Made by a program: the position numbers and the translations under genes. Below the pieces are notes generated by a model. That model was not told where the DNA came from. It saw only the letters and a list, made by a program, of their open reading frames with translations, and searched no databases. From NCBI GenBank assembly GCA_002714485.1, contig PAXM01000045.1, forward strand, positions 6,508 through 17,669: a stretch of DNA of 11,162 nt. The letters are read 5' to 3'. Each line of letters starts with the position of its first letter. Position 1 is the stretch's first letter. The stretch is from Acidimicrobiaceae bacterium. GTDB taxonomy: Bacteria; Actinomycetota; Acidimicrobiia; Acidimicrobiales; MedAcidi-G1. Below are positions 1 to 6,993 of this stretch, in pieces.

Positions 1-107
1 TGGCAAACAAAGTTGACACCGCAGGAGTCGTGCTCAAACCGGGGGTCATAGAGACCCTGAGGACCCGGGAGGTCCCGGTTGAACAGTTCACTCTCTTGAG
101 GGTGCAT
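1..107 (-). CDS. gltB: Glutamate synthase (GOGAT) large subunit, N-terminal fragment
   Basis: Read on the minus strand from ATG at 107, 35 codons run off the left edge. Residues 17-34 read QGLYDPRFEHDSCGVNFV, the characteristic start of the GltB class II glutamine amidotransferase domain (family form LYDP-x-x-EHD-x-CGV-x-FV). Cys29 (codon 23-21) would be the N-terminal nucleophile exposed after removal of a 28-residue propeptide. The enzyme makes two glutamates from glutamine and 2-oxoglutarate in ammonium assimilation in the cytoplasm. An AGGAG lies at 127-123, 15 nt before the ATG. An in-frame GTG at 110 is 12 nt from it and is an equally possible start. The gene is divergent from the aminopeptidase, with about 140 bp between their starts. 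Only the first few percent of the roughly 1500-residue family length is visible, so identity rests on one strong motif. Confidence 0.88.
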   Translation of the reverse strand, partial: MHPQESELFNRDLPGPQGLYDPRFEHDSCGVNFVC

Positions 108-248
108 CACGTTCGAGGTCGTCTCCTGGACGGGGCGGCAGGGCCGCCTTGGGAGATCGCCCGGAACATCGTCGGTCGGAGCGACTTTCGCCGTGGCTGC
201 CCACCGCCGGGCACCACACGTGGTCTGTACAGGTACCAGAATAGCGGC

Positions 249-1526
249 ATGCCCTCAACTGCCGACGACTGGGCCCGCGACCTCTGCCGCTATGTCGACG
301 CCTCCCCCAGTCCCTTCCACGCCGTCGACGAGTCGGTCCGACGACTCGAGGCTGCCGGTTTCACTGCCATATCGCCTGATGATGACCGTTCAACACCCGG
401 AAGGTGGTACCTCCGGTCCGGCGGTGCACTTGTGGCCTGGGTCGATGCCGACCGCAGCGCCGATGCTCCACTTCGAGTCATTGGCGCCCATACCGACAGC
501 CCGAATCTGAGGGTCAAGCCCCTTCCCGACCATGGGGCCCTCGGCCTCCGACAGGTTGGTGTGGAGGTCTATGGCGGCGCGTTGTTGAACTCATGGCTGG
601 ACCGCGATCTCGGGATCTCCGGCCGGCTGGTTGTACGAAATGATGACGGACGTCTGGAACATCTGGTCCGTGACGACCGGCCGATAGCTCGGATCCCTCA
701 GTTGGCTATTCATCTGGACCGCGAGGTGAGCGACAAGGGCCTGTTGTTGAATCCCCAGACCCACCTGTCGCCGATCGTGGGGGCCGGGCTAGCTGAGCCG
801 GGTGCTTTCACAACCTCATTGGCCGCGATGGCTGATGTCGACCCCGCCGACGTGCTGGCATTCGACGCCATGTTCCACGACGTGGTGCCCGCCTGCCTTT
901 CGGGCCCAGACGACGAGTTCGTGAGCGCTGCACGCCTGGATGACCTGTTGTCCTGCCATGCCGGTACTGAAGCCCTGATCGCCGTAGGCGGCCACGACTC
1001 CATTCGGGATGTCGGTCCAGCGGTCCCCGTCTTGGCCTTGTTCGACCATGAGGAGGTGGGGAGCGTCTCAGCCACTGGAGCGGCCGGGCCTCTACTGCAT
1101 CGCACCTTGCGTCGGTTTGTAAACCTCGACGGACGTCGAGTGCGCGGCTCCCTGGCTCTCTCGGTTGACGGAACTCACGGCACCCACCCCAACTACACGG
1201 AACGCCATGACGGTGAACACCGGGTCCTCCTGAACGGTGGGCCTGTGCTCAAGTTCAACGCCAAGCAGCGGTACGCCACCGATGCCCCAGGGGCGGCTGA
1301 ACTCCGCCAAATAGCCGAGAAGGCCAGTGTGCCCCTCCAGTCCTTCGTAAGTCGCTCGGACATGCCGTGTGGCACGACCATCGGACCCGCTACCGCGGCG
1401 AGCACAGGTTTGCTCACAGTGGACTTGGGCGTTGCACAACTGGCCATGCATAGCGCACGGGAGTTCTGCGGCAGTCAGGACCCGGCGATGCTCGGGAGGC
1501 TGTTGGAAGCTGCGCTGGCCGGCTAG
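249..1526 (+). CDS. M18 family metalloaminopeptidase
   Basis: A 425-residue cytoplasmic zinc aminopeptidase (M18 aspartyl aminopeptidase family; called PepC or ApeB in various bacteria) that removes N-terminal residues from peptides. The metal and catalytic set looks intact: His81 in GAHTDSP, Asp118 in SWLDRDL, the Glu268-Glu269 pair in FDHEEVGS, Asp307 in LSVDGTH, and His401 in AMHSAREF. Also typical are THPNYTERHD (312-321), LLNGGPVLKFNAKQRYATD (327-345) and SRSDMPCGTTIGP (368-380). Length fits the family (about 420-430). The frame stays open upstream to position 3, but I chose ATG 249 because family homology begins at WARDLCRYVDASPSPFHAV (8-26) and upstream codons run antisense to gltB. 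No strong Shine-Dalgarno precedes it; the nearest is AGG at 231-233. It converges on the second trkH with 10 bp between stops and no visible terminator. Confidence 0.95.
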   Translation: MPSTADDWARDLCRYVDASPSPFHAVDESVRRLEAAGFTAISPDDDRSTPGRWYLRSGGALVAWVDADRSADAPLRVIGAHTDSPNLRVKPLPDHGALGLRQVGVEVYGGALLNSWLDRDLGISGRLVVRNDDGRLEHLVRDDRPIARIPQLAIHLDREVSDKGLLLNPQTHLSPIVGAGLAEPGAFTTSLAAMADVDPADVLAFDAMFHDVVPACLSGPDDEFVSAARLDDLLSCHAGTEALIAVGGHDSIRDVGPAVPVLALFDHEEVGSVSATGAAGPLLHRTLRRFVNLDGRRVRGSLALSVDGTHGTHPNYTERHDGEHRVLLNGGPVLKFNAKQRYATDAPGAAELRQIAEKASVPLQSFVSRSDMPCGTTIGPATAASTGLLTVDLGVAQLAMHSAREFCGSQDPAMLGRLLEAALAG

Positions 1527-1536
1527 CCCTGCCCCG

Positions 1537-3108
1537 TCAGCGGTGTGTTCCTCCGAGTCGGATACGCATTCCCCGGGTCGCCCCATCCAACGCCCGGTAG
1601 GGCGCCACCAGCATGAGAAGCATGGGGAAGATCTCCAACCGGCCGATCAACATCAGAACTGCCAAAACCATCCTTGCCGGAGCCGGGTAAGCATCAGCGT
1701 ACGAGGCTGTGGGGCCCGCCTCTCCAAGCGCCGGGCCCATGTTGCCCAGTGCACTGATCACCCCACCGAAAGCCGAGACCAGATCGACCCCTAGCGCCGC
1801 CACCACCAGGGTTCCACCCACTACTAGGAGCCCATAGACCACCATGAACCCCGCGATCCTCTCCACCATGGAGTCCGAGATGGAGGTTGATCCAAGCCGG
1901 ACCGGGAGTAGCGCCCGGGGCCTACGGAGGCTGCGGAGGGTGCGGTAGGCGTGTCCGATCCCGACCCGCAGTCGCATTACTTTTACCCCACCAGATGTCG
2001 AGCCTGTACAGCCACCGAAGACCATAAGGAGCAGTAGCACCATTTGCGGACCGGATGCCCAGCCCCCGAAGTCACCGGCGGTCCCCGTACCGGTGGCGTT
2101 GCTGAAGCCACTGCTGGTACCCATGGCGACCACGTTGAACACCGCCGAGCGTAAAGCTCGGAGTACCCCTACCTGGTCACCTATGAGAAGGACGGTGATT
2201 AGGCCTGTCGCCAGACCTAGGACAGCCACGTAGGTTCGAAATTCCGGATCCCGGCTGTAGCCGAACTTTCGCTCACGGAGGGCGCTGTTGTGCAGGGCGA
2301 AGCTGGCACCGCCGATGATCATGGCCATCAACACGACTCCTTCGATGGCGACACTGTCCCAGTGACCAATCGAGGCGTCCTTCGTTGAGAAGCCACCGGT
2401 TGAGGCTGTACTGAAGGCGTGGGCCACAGCATCGAAGGGACCCATGCCGGCCAGCAGCAGGCTCACCGCCACGACGATCGTGAATCCGAGATACAGCGAC
2501 CAGAACCTCGCTGCCGTGGCCTTGATTCGAGGCGCCAATCGGTCGACGCCCATCCCAGGTGCTTCAGCGTCGATCAGGCCCAAGCCGCTCGAACTCAGCG
2601 CAGGCAGCACCATGACGACTAGGACCACGATGCCCATACCGCCAGCCCACTGGGTGAGTTGGCGGTAGATGAGAATGCCGGCCCCCTGTGCTTCAATCCG
2701 GTTGTGGGCCCCAAAGACCGTTGAACCAGAGGTAGAAAATCCGGAGACCGATTCAAATAGAGCGTCGGCGAGCACCACCGACCACGGTCGGCCGACCGTC
2801 GCAAACGTACCGGCAAGCAGGTACGGCAAGGCACCGAGAACCGATGCGACCACCCAAGTGGTTCCAACCGCGCTAAAGATCGTCGCGATATCTCGGGATC
2901 CGGGGGTGGCAACATGGAACAACACGGCACCGAGGAGCGCTATAGCCCCTGTGGCGGTCGCCAGTGCCAGAGCATCCGCACCATCCACCAACGCCACCAG
3001 GGTGGCCACCGCCATACCGATCGCCACGAAGAGGAGAGCCATTCCCAGCACGCTGGCCGTGGTACTCGTCCAGCGATCACCGAACGGAAACCGACTCAAC
3101 GGATTCAT
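1537..3108 (-). CDS. trkH: Trk-type K+ transporter pore subunit TrkH (second of two, canonical)
   Basis: A 523-residue polytopic membrane protein of the TrkH/KtrB/HKT superfamily, importing K+ as the membrane partner of TrkA. The four pore-loop filters are recognisable and all keep the filter glycine: SGFSTSGST (122-130), STASTGGF (233-240), TSSGF (331-335) and ALGNMGP (453-459). The WAGGMG signature (154-159), the intramembrane gating segment GSTSGGVKVMR (369-379) and GRLEIF (489-494), with the conserved last-helix arginine at 490, are present. It looks fully functional. The frame is open up to 3294, but ATG 3108 is chosen because it overlaps the upstream trkH stop as ATGA (3105-3108), which implies translational coupling, and because family homology begins here. 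GGGG sits 7 nt before the ATG. It is the last gene of the minus-strand run and ends 10 bp from the convergent aminopeptidase stop. Confidence 0.93.
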   Translation of the reverse strand: MNPLSRFPFGDRWTSTTASVLGMALLFVAIGMAVATLVALVDGADALALATATGAIALLGAVLFHVATPGSRDIATIFSAVGTTWVVASVLGALPYLLAGTFATVGRPWSVVLADALFESVSGFSTSGSTVFGAHNRIEAQGAGILIYRQLTQWAGGMGIVVLVVMVLPALSSSGLGLIDAEAPGMGVDRLAPRIKATAARFWSLYLGFTIVVAVSLLLAGMGPFDAVAHAFSTASTGGFSTKDASIGHWDSVAIEGVVLMAMIIGGASFALHNSALRERKFGYSRDPEFRTYVAVLGLATGLITVLLIGDQVGVLRALRSAVFNVVAMGTSSGFSNATGTGTAGDFGGWASGPQMVLLLLMVFGGCTGSTSGGVKVMRLRVGIGHAYRTLRSLRRPRALLPVRLGSTSISDSMVERIAGFMVVYGLLVVGGTLVVAALGVDLVSAFGGVISALGNMGPALGEAGPTASYADAYPAPARMVLAVLMLIGRLEIFPMLLMLVAPYRALDGATRGMRIRLGGTHR

Positions 3109-4658
3109 CGGTCGACCCCGTTCACCGGACTGGCACCCCTCCGCTGCCCTCTGGTCGCCTCTAGGCGTCGGCCCGACCGGAGGCGGTTGCCGATGAGGAC
3201 GCTCCCCACCCCCAGGGCCATGATCGCTGGATAGACCGACAGGCGACCAATCACCATTGCCGGGGTGAGAGCGAGACGGGCCGTCGTCGGCCACGACCCG
3301 ACGTCGACCAGACTGCCATCCAGTGTTCGGACAGGACCGGCGGTCGAGATTGCATGCACTGCTGCTGCTAGGGCTGTACCTAGATCAAGGCCGGCGACGG
3401 CTACCACAACCGCCGTGCCGAACAGCACGCTTACAAACAGGAACTGGGTCACCACTACCTGGGTCAAGGTGTTCTCGGCTGCGATTCGACCGCCTAACCG
3501 GGCTGTAATGATCGCACGGGGATGAAGCTGACGAAGGAGCTCCCTAACCGCCACTCGGGCCAGAATCCGATGTCGAAGAATCTGAAAGCCCCCACCCGTC
3601 GATCCGGTCATCTGCCCAATGGACACAAGGCCAAGTAGGAGGACCGGGGCAGCGGGGGCCCATGTCCCATCGGGACCCATCGGGAAGCCGGTGGTGGTCA
3701 CGGCTGCCGTCACGGTGAAGATCGATCGACGTATCCCATCGGCCCCTGACCCGTCGGTCCACACCAGGAACACGGCCGGAGCTACCACCAGGAGGCCCAG
3801 ATACGTCTGCAACTCAGCAGATCTCAGGAGGTTCCGGGAACGTCCCACCCCTAGGCGCCACAGCACCACGAGGCTTGTCCCCGCAATGGCCATTCCCACT
3901 ATGGCCACCCACTGGACAGCGGCGGACTCAAGATCATCCCCGTTGAATAGACCTCCGGTAGAAGCAGTGGCCATAGCCAGCAGGACGGCGTCAAATGGAT
4001 CCACACCCACCGTCAGGAAGCCCAAGAGGGTGACCGTCGTGGCCAACCCGTGGACGATGCATAGGTTCCGGACCGCCCTAGAGGGGTCTGGGGCCATCGG
4101 TCGGCGGCCTCCCCGACGGGAACGATCAGCGAACTCCTTTCCGGCGCCGAAGAAGGGGAGTATTGCGACGGCGACCAGGAGTGCGCCGATGCCTCCCAAC
4201 CACTGTGAACCCCCTACGAGGAACCGCACTGCATGGTCGCTGGCATCGACCGGAACTATCTCCAAGGCCGTAGTAGTTCCCACGGTCGCCGCCTGAAAGA
4301 GCGCATCCGCCAGGCTTTTCGCTGGCTGGGTGAGCAGAAAGAGCCCGGCCACCAAGAAAATGAACAAGACCAGGCTGCCGGTGATGGCACAGAGGATGTC
4401 GGCATGCCGTAAGCGATCCGGCGGCCGCACCCACACCGCCAGAACCGAGGCCAGGAGCCCGGCCGAGCCTCCGAAAACCAGGAGTTGGACGGTGTCGCCA
4501 CCGTCACCCAACAGGTCAACCAGGCCAGCGGCCGTTGCTAGAAGGCCCGCGGCGCCGACAGCCACCGAGGCAGCCCAGACCGTGGCTGCTCCCCATGATG
4601 ACCAGGGCGGGCCACGATAGAACCGTGACCGTTCGCCAGACCCGACTGGGCGGCTCAT
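3105..4658 (-). CDS. trkH: TrkH-like K+ transporter subunit, divergent filter (first of two)
   Basis: A 517-residue membrane protein of the TrkH superfamily with the expected architecture but altered key sites. Filter loop 1 is VGTTTALEI (126-134), where Ala131 aligns with the filter glycine Gly128 of the neighbouring TrkH. Loops 2-4 keep glycine: STGG (233-236), TTTGF (321-325) and STAGP (438-442). SQWLGGIG (151-158) is the usual signature after loop 1. The intramembrane gating segment is GSTGGGFQILR (352-362), with Gln where the neighbour has Lys. The final helix has GRLSVY (471-476), keeping Arg472 but losing the Glu of GRLE. N-terminal residues 1-20 are basic and poorly conserved-looking. 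The start is 13 bp after the trkA stop, with GGCGAG a few bases upstream. It could be a subunit of a heterodimer with the next TrkH, a separate pore with altered selectivity, or a regulatory partner. Family is certain; ion specificity is not. Confidence 0.88.
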   Translation of the reverse strand: MSRPVGSGERSRFYRGPPWSSWGAATVWAASVAVGAAGLLATAAGLVDLLGDGGDTVQLLVFGGSAGLLASVLAVWVRPPDRLRHADILCAITGSLVLFIFLVAGLFLLTQPAKSLADALFQAATVGTTTALEIVPVDASDHAVRFLVGGSQWLGGIGALLVAVAILPFFGAGKEFADRSRRGGRRPMAPDPSRAVRNLCIVHGLATTVTLLGFLTVGVDPFDAVLLAMATASTGGLFNGDDLESAAVQWVAIVGMAIAGTSLVVLWRLGVGRSRNLLRSAELQTYLGLLVVAPAVFLVWTDGSGADGIRRSIFTVTAAVTTTGFPMGPDGTWAPAAPVLLLGLVSIGQMTGSTGGGFQILRHRILARVAVRELLRQLHPRAIITARLGGRIAAENTLTQVVVTQFLFVSVLFGTAVVVAVAGLDLGTALAAAVHAISTAGPVRTLDGSLVDVGSWPTTARLALTPAMVIGRLSVYPAIMALGVGSVLIGNRLRSGRRLEATRGQRRGASPVNGVDR

Positions 4659-4671
4659 TTGGCTCGCCGAC

Positions 4672-6090
4672 CTAGCCGAACAGTGAGGAGAGGTGGGCGG
4701 CCTGCCCGGGCCGCACCATGGCGATCACGTGGTCACGGGCTCGCAGCGTGCTCCTTCCCCGGGCGATCTGGGCCTTACCGTCCCGGACGATTGCCCCCAT
4801 CAGGACGTCCTCATGCAGGCCGAGCTCAGAAATCGTCTTACCGTCACATGGACAGCCGGGGGCCACAGCAAATTCAAGTACCTCGGCGTCACCGTGTAGT
4901 GAGGTGGCGACTGCGGCCACCGTGTCGCCCTCACCACGCACAAACCGAAGCACGCTGTTGGCGGTTGCGGTCCGAGGACTAATGGTCGCGTCCACCATGT
5001 GGGCTTCGAGCAGGTCCAGCAACTGGAGCCGGTGGATTACGGCGATTGTCTCTGGTCCCGAACTACCTACCGACCCGCGCCCAGACTGACCAGCCGATTT
5101 CGCGTACAGGCAGGCGAGCACATTCGCGTCGTCCTCGCCGGTCAAGGCAACCACCACGTCTTGGCGCGCTACCTCAGCTTCGTCGAGAAGGAGGGCGTCG
5201 GTGATATCTCCGTGATAGATCAGCGCCCGGTCCAGGTTTCTGGATAACTCTTGGGCCCTGGACTCATCCCGTTCAATCACGCCGACTGACTGTCCCTGGG
5301 CCAGTAGCGACTCAGCCAGGATCTCCGCTGTCCGTCCACCACCGAGAAGGAGCACCCGATCGGACCGCTGGCTCTCCATGCCCATCCGACTCGTCACGTC
5401 GTCAAGGTTCTCCCGCTTGCAAACCACGGTGAGAAGGTCGCTCTCACGCAGCGTCCAATCACCGCGTGGGATAACCGTATGCTCACCGTCCTCACCTGCT
5501 TCACGCCGAGTAATCGAGCCGACGATAAATCCCCAATCGGGCTCTAGCTCGCGACCCAATTCCCGTAACGACTTACCTACTAATGATGCATGACCCGGCA
5601 AACGCGCCGTCAGGACCACGACCTCTCCACCAGCCATCTCGTCGTACTCCAGAACTCCGGTGAACCGGATAAGTCGTTGTACGGCTTGGGCGACCTCGTC
5701 GTCGGGGTCGATCACCAGGTGGTCCTCGGCGTCCTCAAAGAGTGCAGCAGCCTGAGCTCGCCGCAACGACCGGGACTCGACGCGGACGATGGTCTTGACG
5801 ACACCTCTCTTGCGGGCCATAAGGGCACTGAGGATGTTCACCTCGTCGTGCTTGGTCACCGCAACGAGGAGGTCCGCCTTCCCTACCCGGGCCTGATCCA
5901 AAACGTCGGGATCGGTACCACTCCCACGGAGGATCTCGACGTCCAGAACGCCCTGTATCTCACGGCCGCGATCATCATCGACCTCGATGATCGTGACGTC
6001 GTGTTTCTGGTTGCTGAGACGGTCAGCTACATAGGTGCCGACCTCGCCGGCACCCACCACGATGATGCGCACGGACTGATCATCGCCCAC
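4672..6090 (-). CDS. trkA: Trk system regulatory subunit TrkA (two RCK domains)
   Basis: A 472-residue cytoplasmic protein that binds nucleotides and gates TrkH from the inner membrane face. It has the duplicated RCK layout: Rossmann domain 1 with GAGEVG (13-18) and acidic Glu36 ending strand 2 (NAD(H) type), a TrkA_C domain at about 155-230, Rossmann domain 2 with GGGRTAEILAE (250-260) and Glu273, then a second TrkA_C domain (about 395-465). E. coli TrkA is 458 residues, so length fits. A Gly/Ser-rich insert (about 333-345) interrupts the second Rossmann domain. The last glycine of its loop is replaced (GGGRTA), so nucleotide binding may be stronger in the first half. The start is uncertain: GTG 6090 has no good Shine-Dalgarno, and GTG 6072 would give the more typical beginning VRIIVVGAGEVG. 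It lies 13 bp before the first trkH and 47 bp after the folate gene, so a shared transcript is likely. Confidence 0.94.
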   Translation of the reverse strand: MGDDQSVRIIVVGAGEVGTYVADRLSNQKHDVTIIEVDDDRGREIQGVLDVEILRGSGTDPDVLDQARVGKADLLVAVTKHDEVNILSALMARKRGVVKTIVRVESRSLRRAQAAALFEDAEDHLVIDPDDEVAQAVQRLIRFTGVLEYDEMAGGEVVVLTARLPGHASLVGKSLRELGRELEPDWGFIVGSITRREAGEDGEHTVIPRGDWTLRESDLLTVVCKRENLDDVTSRMGMESQRSDRVLLLGGGRTAEILAESLLAQGQSVGVIERDESRAQELSRNLDRALIYHGDITDALLLDEAEVARQDVVVALTGEDDANVLACLYAKSAGQSGRGSVGSSGPETIAVIHRLQLLDLLEAHMVDATISPRTATANSVLRFVRGEGDTVAAVATSLHGDAEVLEFAVAPGCPCDGKTISELGLHEDVLMGAIVRDGKAQIARGRSTLRARDHVIAMVRPGQAAHLSSLFG

Positions 6091-6137
6091 CAGAAGGGCC
6101 AGCGGGTGGCATGCCCCCTACTAATGCTGGAGGTGAA

Positions 6138-6725
6138 TTAAGGCCGGATAAGACCAACCTCTGTGACTAGGACGTCTAGAGGGACGTCCCAAGGGCGGGC
6201 ATCCAGCTCCTCGACCACCTGCAGGTCATGACACAGCCCGACCAGTAACGGTCCTGGTCGGCGGTCCGGGGTTCCTGGGACCCGGGCAAGACTGGCGAAG
6301 GTTCGGTCGTAGAAGCCGGCTCCATGACCCACTCGGTTGCCCCGGCGGTCGGCAGCTACCAACGGAACCAGCACGATTGCAAGGTCCGTGGGGTCGACCT
6401 CCACTCCCCTATCGGGCTCTCGAGTCCCAAAGGGGCCGTCGACTAGTGCGCCATCCGGTATGACGAACCGCAAGGCTTCACCAGGAGTGGTCACCGGTAG
6501 GGCAGTTCGCAGCAACGAATCCTCCAGGAGTGACGACGGGTCGATCTCGCCCCGTATCCCTAGGTACGCGCCAACGACCGCTTCGTCTGCCAAGACACAG
6601 AACTCGGGTAGCGACCGGATCCGCTGCACCACCGTTTCCGAGTGTCGTGCAACTACTTCAGGGTCTAGCGCCCGGCGGCGAGCCAGCATCTCACCTCGGA
6701 GAGACCCCACATCACGGAGAACCAC
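6138..6725 (-). CDS. 5-formyltetrahydrofolate cyclo-ligase (5,10-methenyl-THF synthetase)
   Basis: A 195-residue soluble enzyme that uses ATP to convert 5-formyltetrahydrofolate to 5,10-methenyltetrahydrofolate, returning it to the one-carbon pool. The diagnostic glycine-rich motif DRRGNRVGHGAGFYDR (126-141) is present. YLGIRGEID (54-62), FGTREPD (99-105) and ARPWDVPLDVLVTE (176-189) match the conserved family blocks, and SLRGEMLARRRAL (8-20) matches the typical N-terminal helix. Length is normal. The annotated start is GTG 6725; GTG 6710 and ATG 6689 are in-frame alternatives, and none has a convincing Shine-Dalgarno, so the first few residues are unsure. It is the first gene of the minus-strand run leading into trkA, trkH and trkH, and is divergent from hppA. 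I see no biochemical link with K+ transport. Confidence 0.92.
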   Translation of the reverse strand: MVLRDVGSLRGEMLARRRALDPEVVARHSETVVQRIRSLPEFCVLADEAVVGAYLGIRGEIDPSSLLEDSLLRTALPVTTPGEALRFVIPDGALVDGPFGTREPDRGVEVDPTDLAIVLVPLVAADRRGNRVGHGAGFYDRTFASLARVPGTPDRRPGPLLVGLCHDLQVVEELDARPWDVPLDVLVTEVGLIRP

Positions 6726-6934
6726 CCGGTCATGGTGCCCCAGCCGTCAGCCCAACGCCAAGACCCCTCAGTCCAGACAAGCGCCGATGAACCTCCCACT
6801 CGCCCCCAAATGACACCTTTCACACGCGAGAACGCCGATATTCCGGTCGTGGATCGTGGGACCCTCGGGCCATTCTCACTAGAGTGCCTGCGGCCCGTGA
6901 CGACCCCGCCCAACCGGGCATTCGACGGGAGCTA

Positions 6935-6960
6935 ACCCGCCCCGACGAACACGGGCGGGT
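6935..6960 (+). promoter_or_regulatory. GC-rich stem-loop in the hppA leader
   Basis: ACCCGCCC (6935-6942) and GGGCGGGT (6953-6960) form a perfect 8-bp inverted repeat with a 10-nt loop. It ends 20 nt before the hppA Shine-Dalgarno at 6981-6985. It could be a leader-RNA hairpin affecting stability or translation, or a DNA operator shared with the divergent folate/Trk run. The structure is visible; the role is inference. The rest of 6726-6993 holds no ORF I believe in and no promoter with good hexamers and spacing. Confidence 0.35.
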
Positions 6961-6980
6961 CGAGATCCGTTCAACTCAGC

Positions 6981-6985
6981 AGGAG
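6981..6985 (+). promoter_or_regulatory. Shine-Dalgarno fixing the TTG start of hppA
   Basis: AGGAG lies 8 nt before the TTG at 6994. This strong, well-spaced site decides the non-ATG start, and the predicted N-terminus (MDAIPYLAGASAILGLLLAG) leads straight into the first membrane helix expected for the family. Confidence 0.8.
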
Positions 6986-6993
6986 ATCTTTCC

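Noticed and set aside
14..19. TTGACA at the left edge as a -35 box
   Set aside because: No -10 element at suitable spacing, and the bases are part of the gltB coding sequence on the other strand.
30..248. N-terminal extension of the aminopeptidase to a start at 30
   Set aside because: The extra 73 residues have no M18 character and lie antisense to recognisable gltB codons; ATG 249 fits the family N-terminus.
3109..3294. N-terminal extension of the second trkH to 3294
   Set aside because: The extra 62 residues are Pro/Gly/Arg-rich, lie inside the end of the first trkH in another frame, and a coupled ATGA start exists at 3108.
5590..6141. 183-residue plus-strand ORF opposite trkA
   Set aside because: It is antisense to the strongly supported trkA coding sequence and has no recognisable domain.
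6810..6842. ATGACA (6810-6815) and GATATT (6837-6842) as a promoter for hppA
   Set aside because: The spacing is 21 bp, beyond the normal 16-19, and the -10 match is only 4 of 6.
6732..6935. 67-residue plus-strand ORF and 82-residue minus-strand ORF in the folate/hppA intergenic region
   Set aside because: No ribosome site or recognisable motif; composition looks like non-coding GC-rich sequence. The minus-strand ORF also overlaps the start of the cyclo-ligase in another frame.
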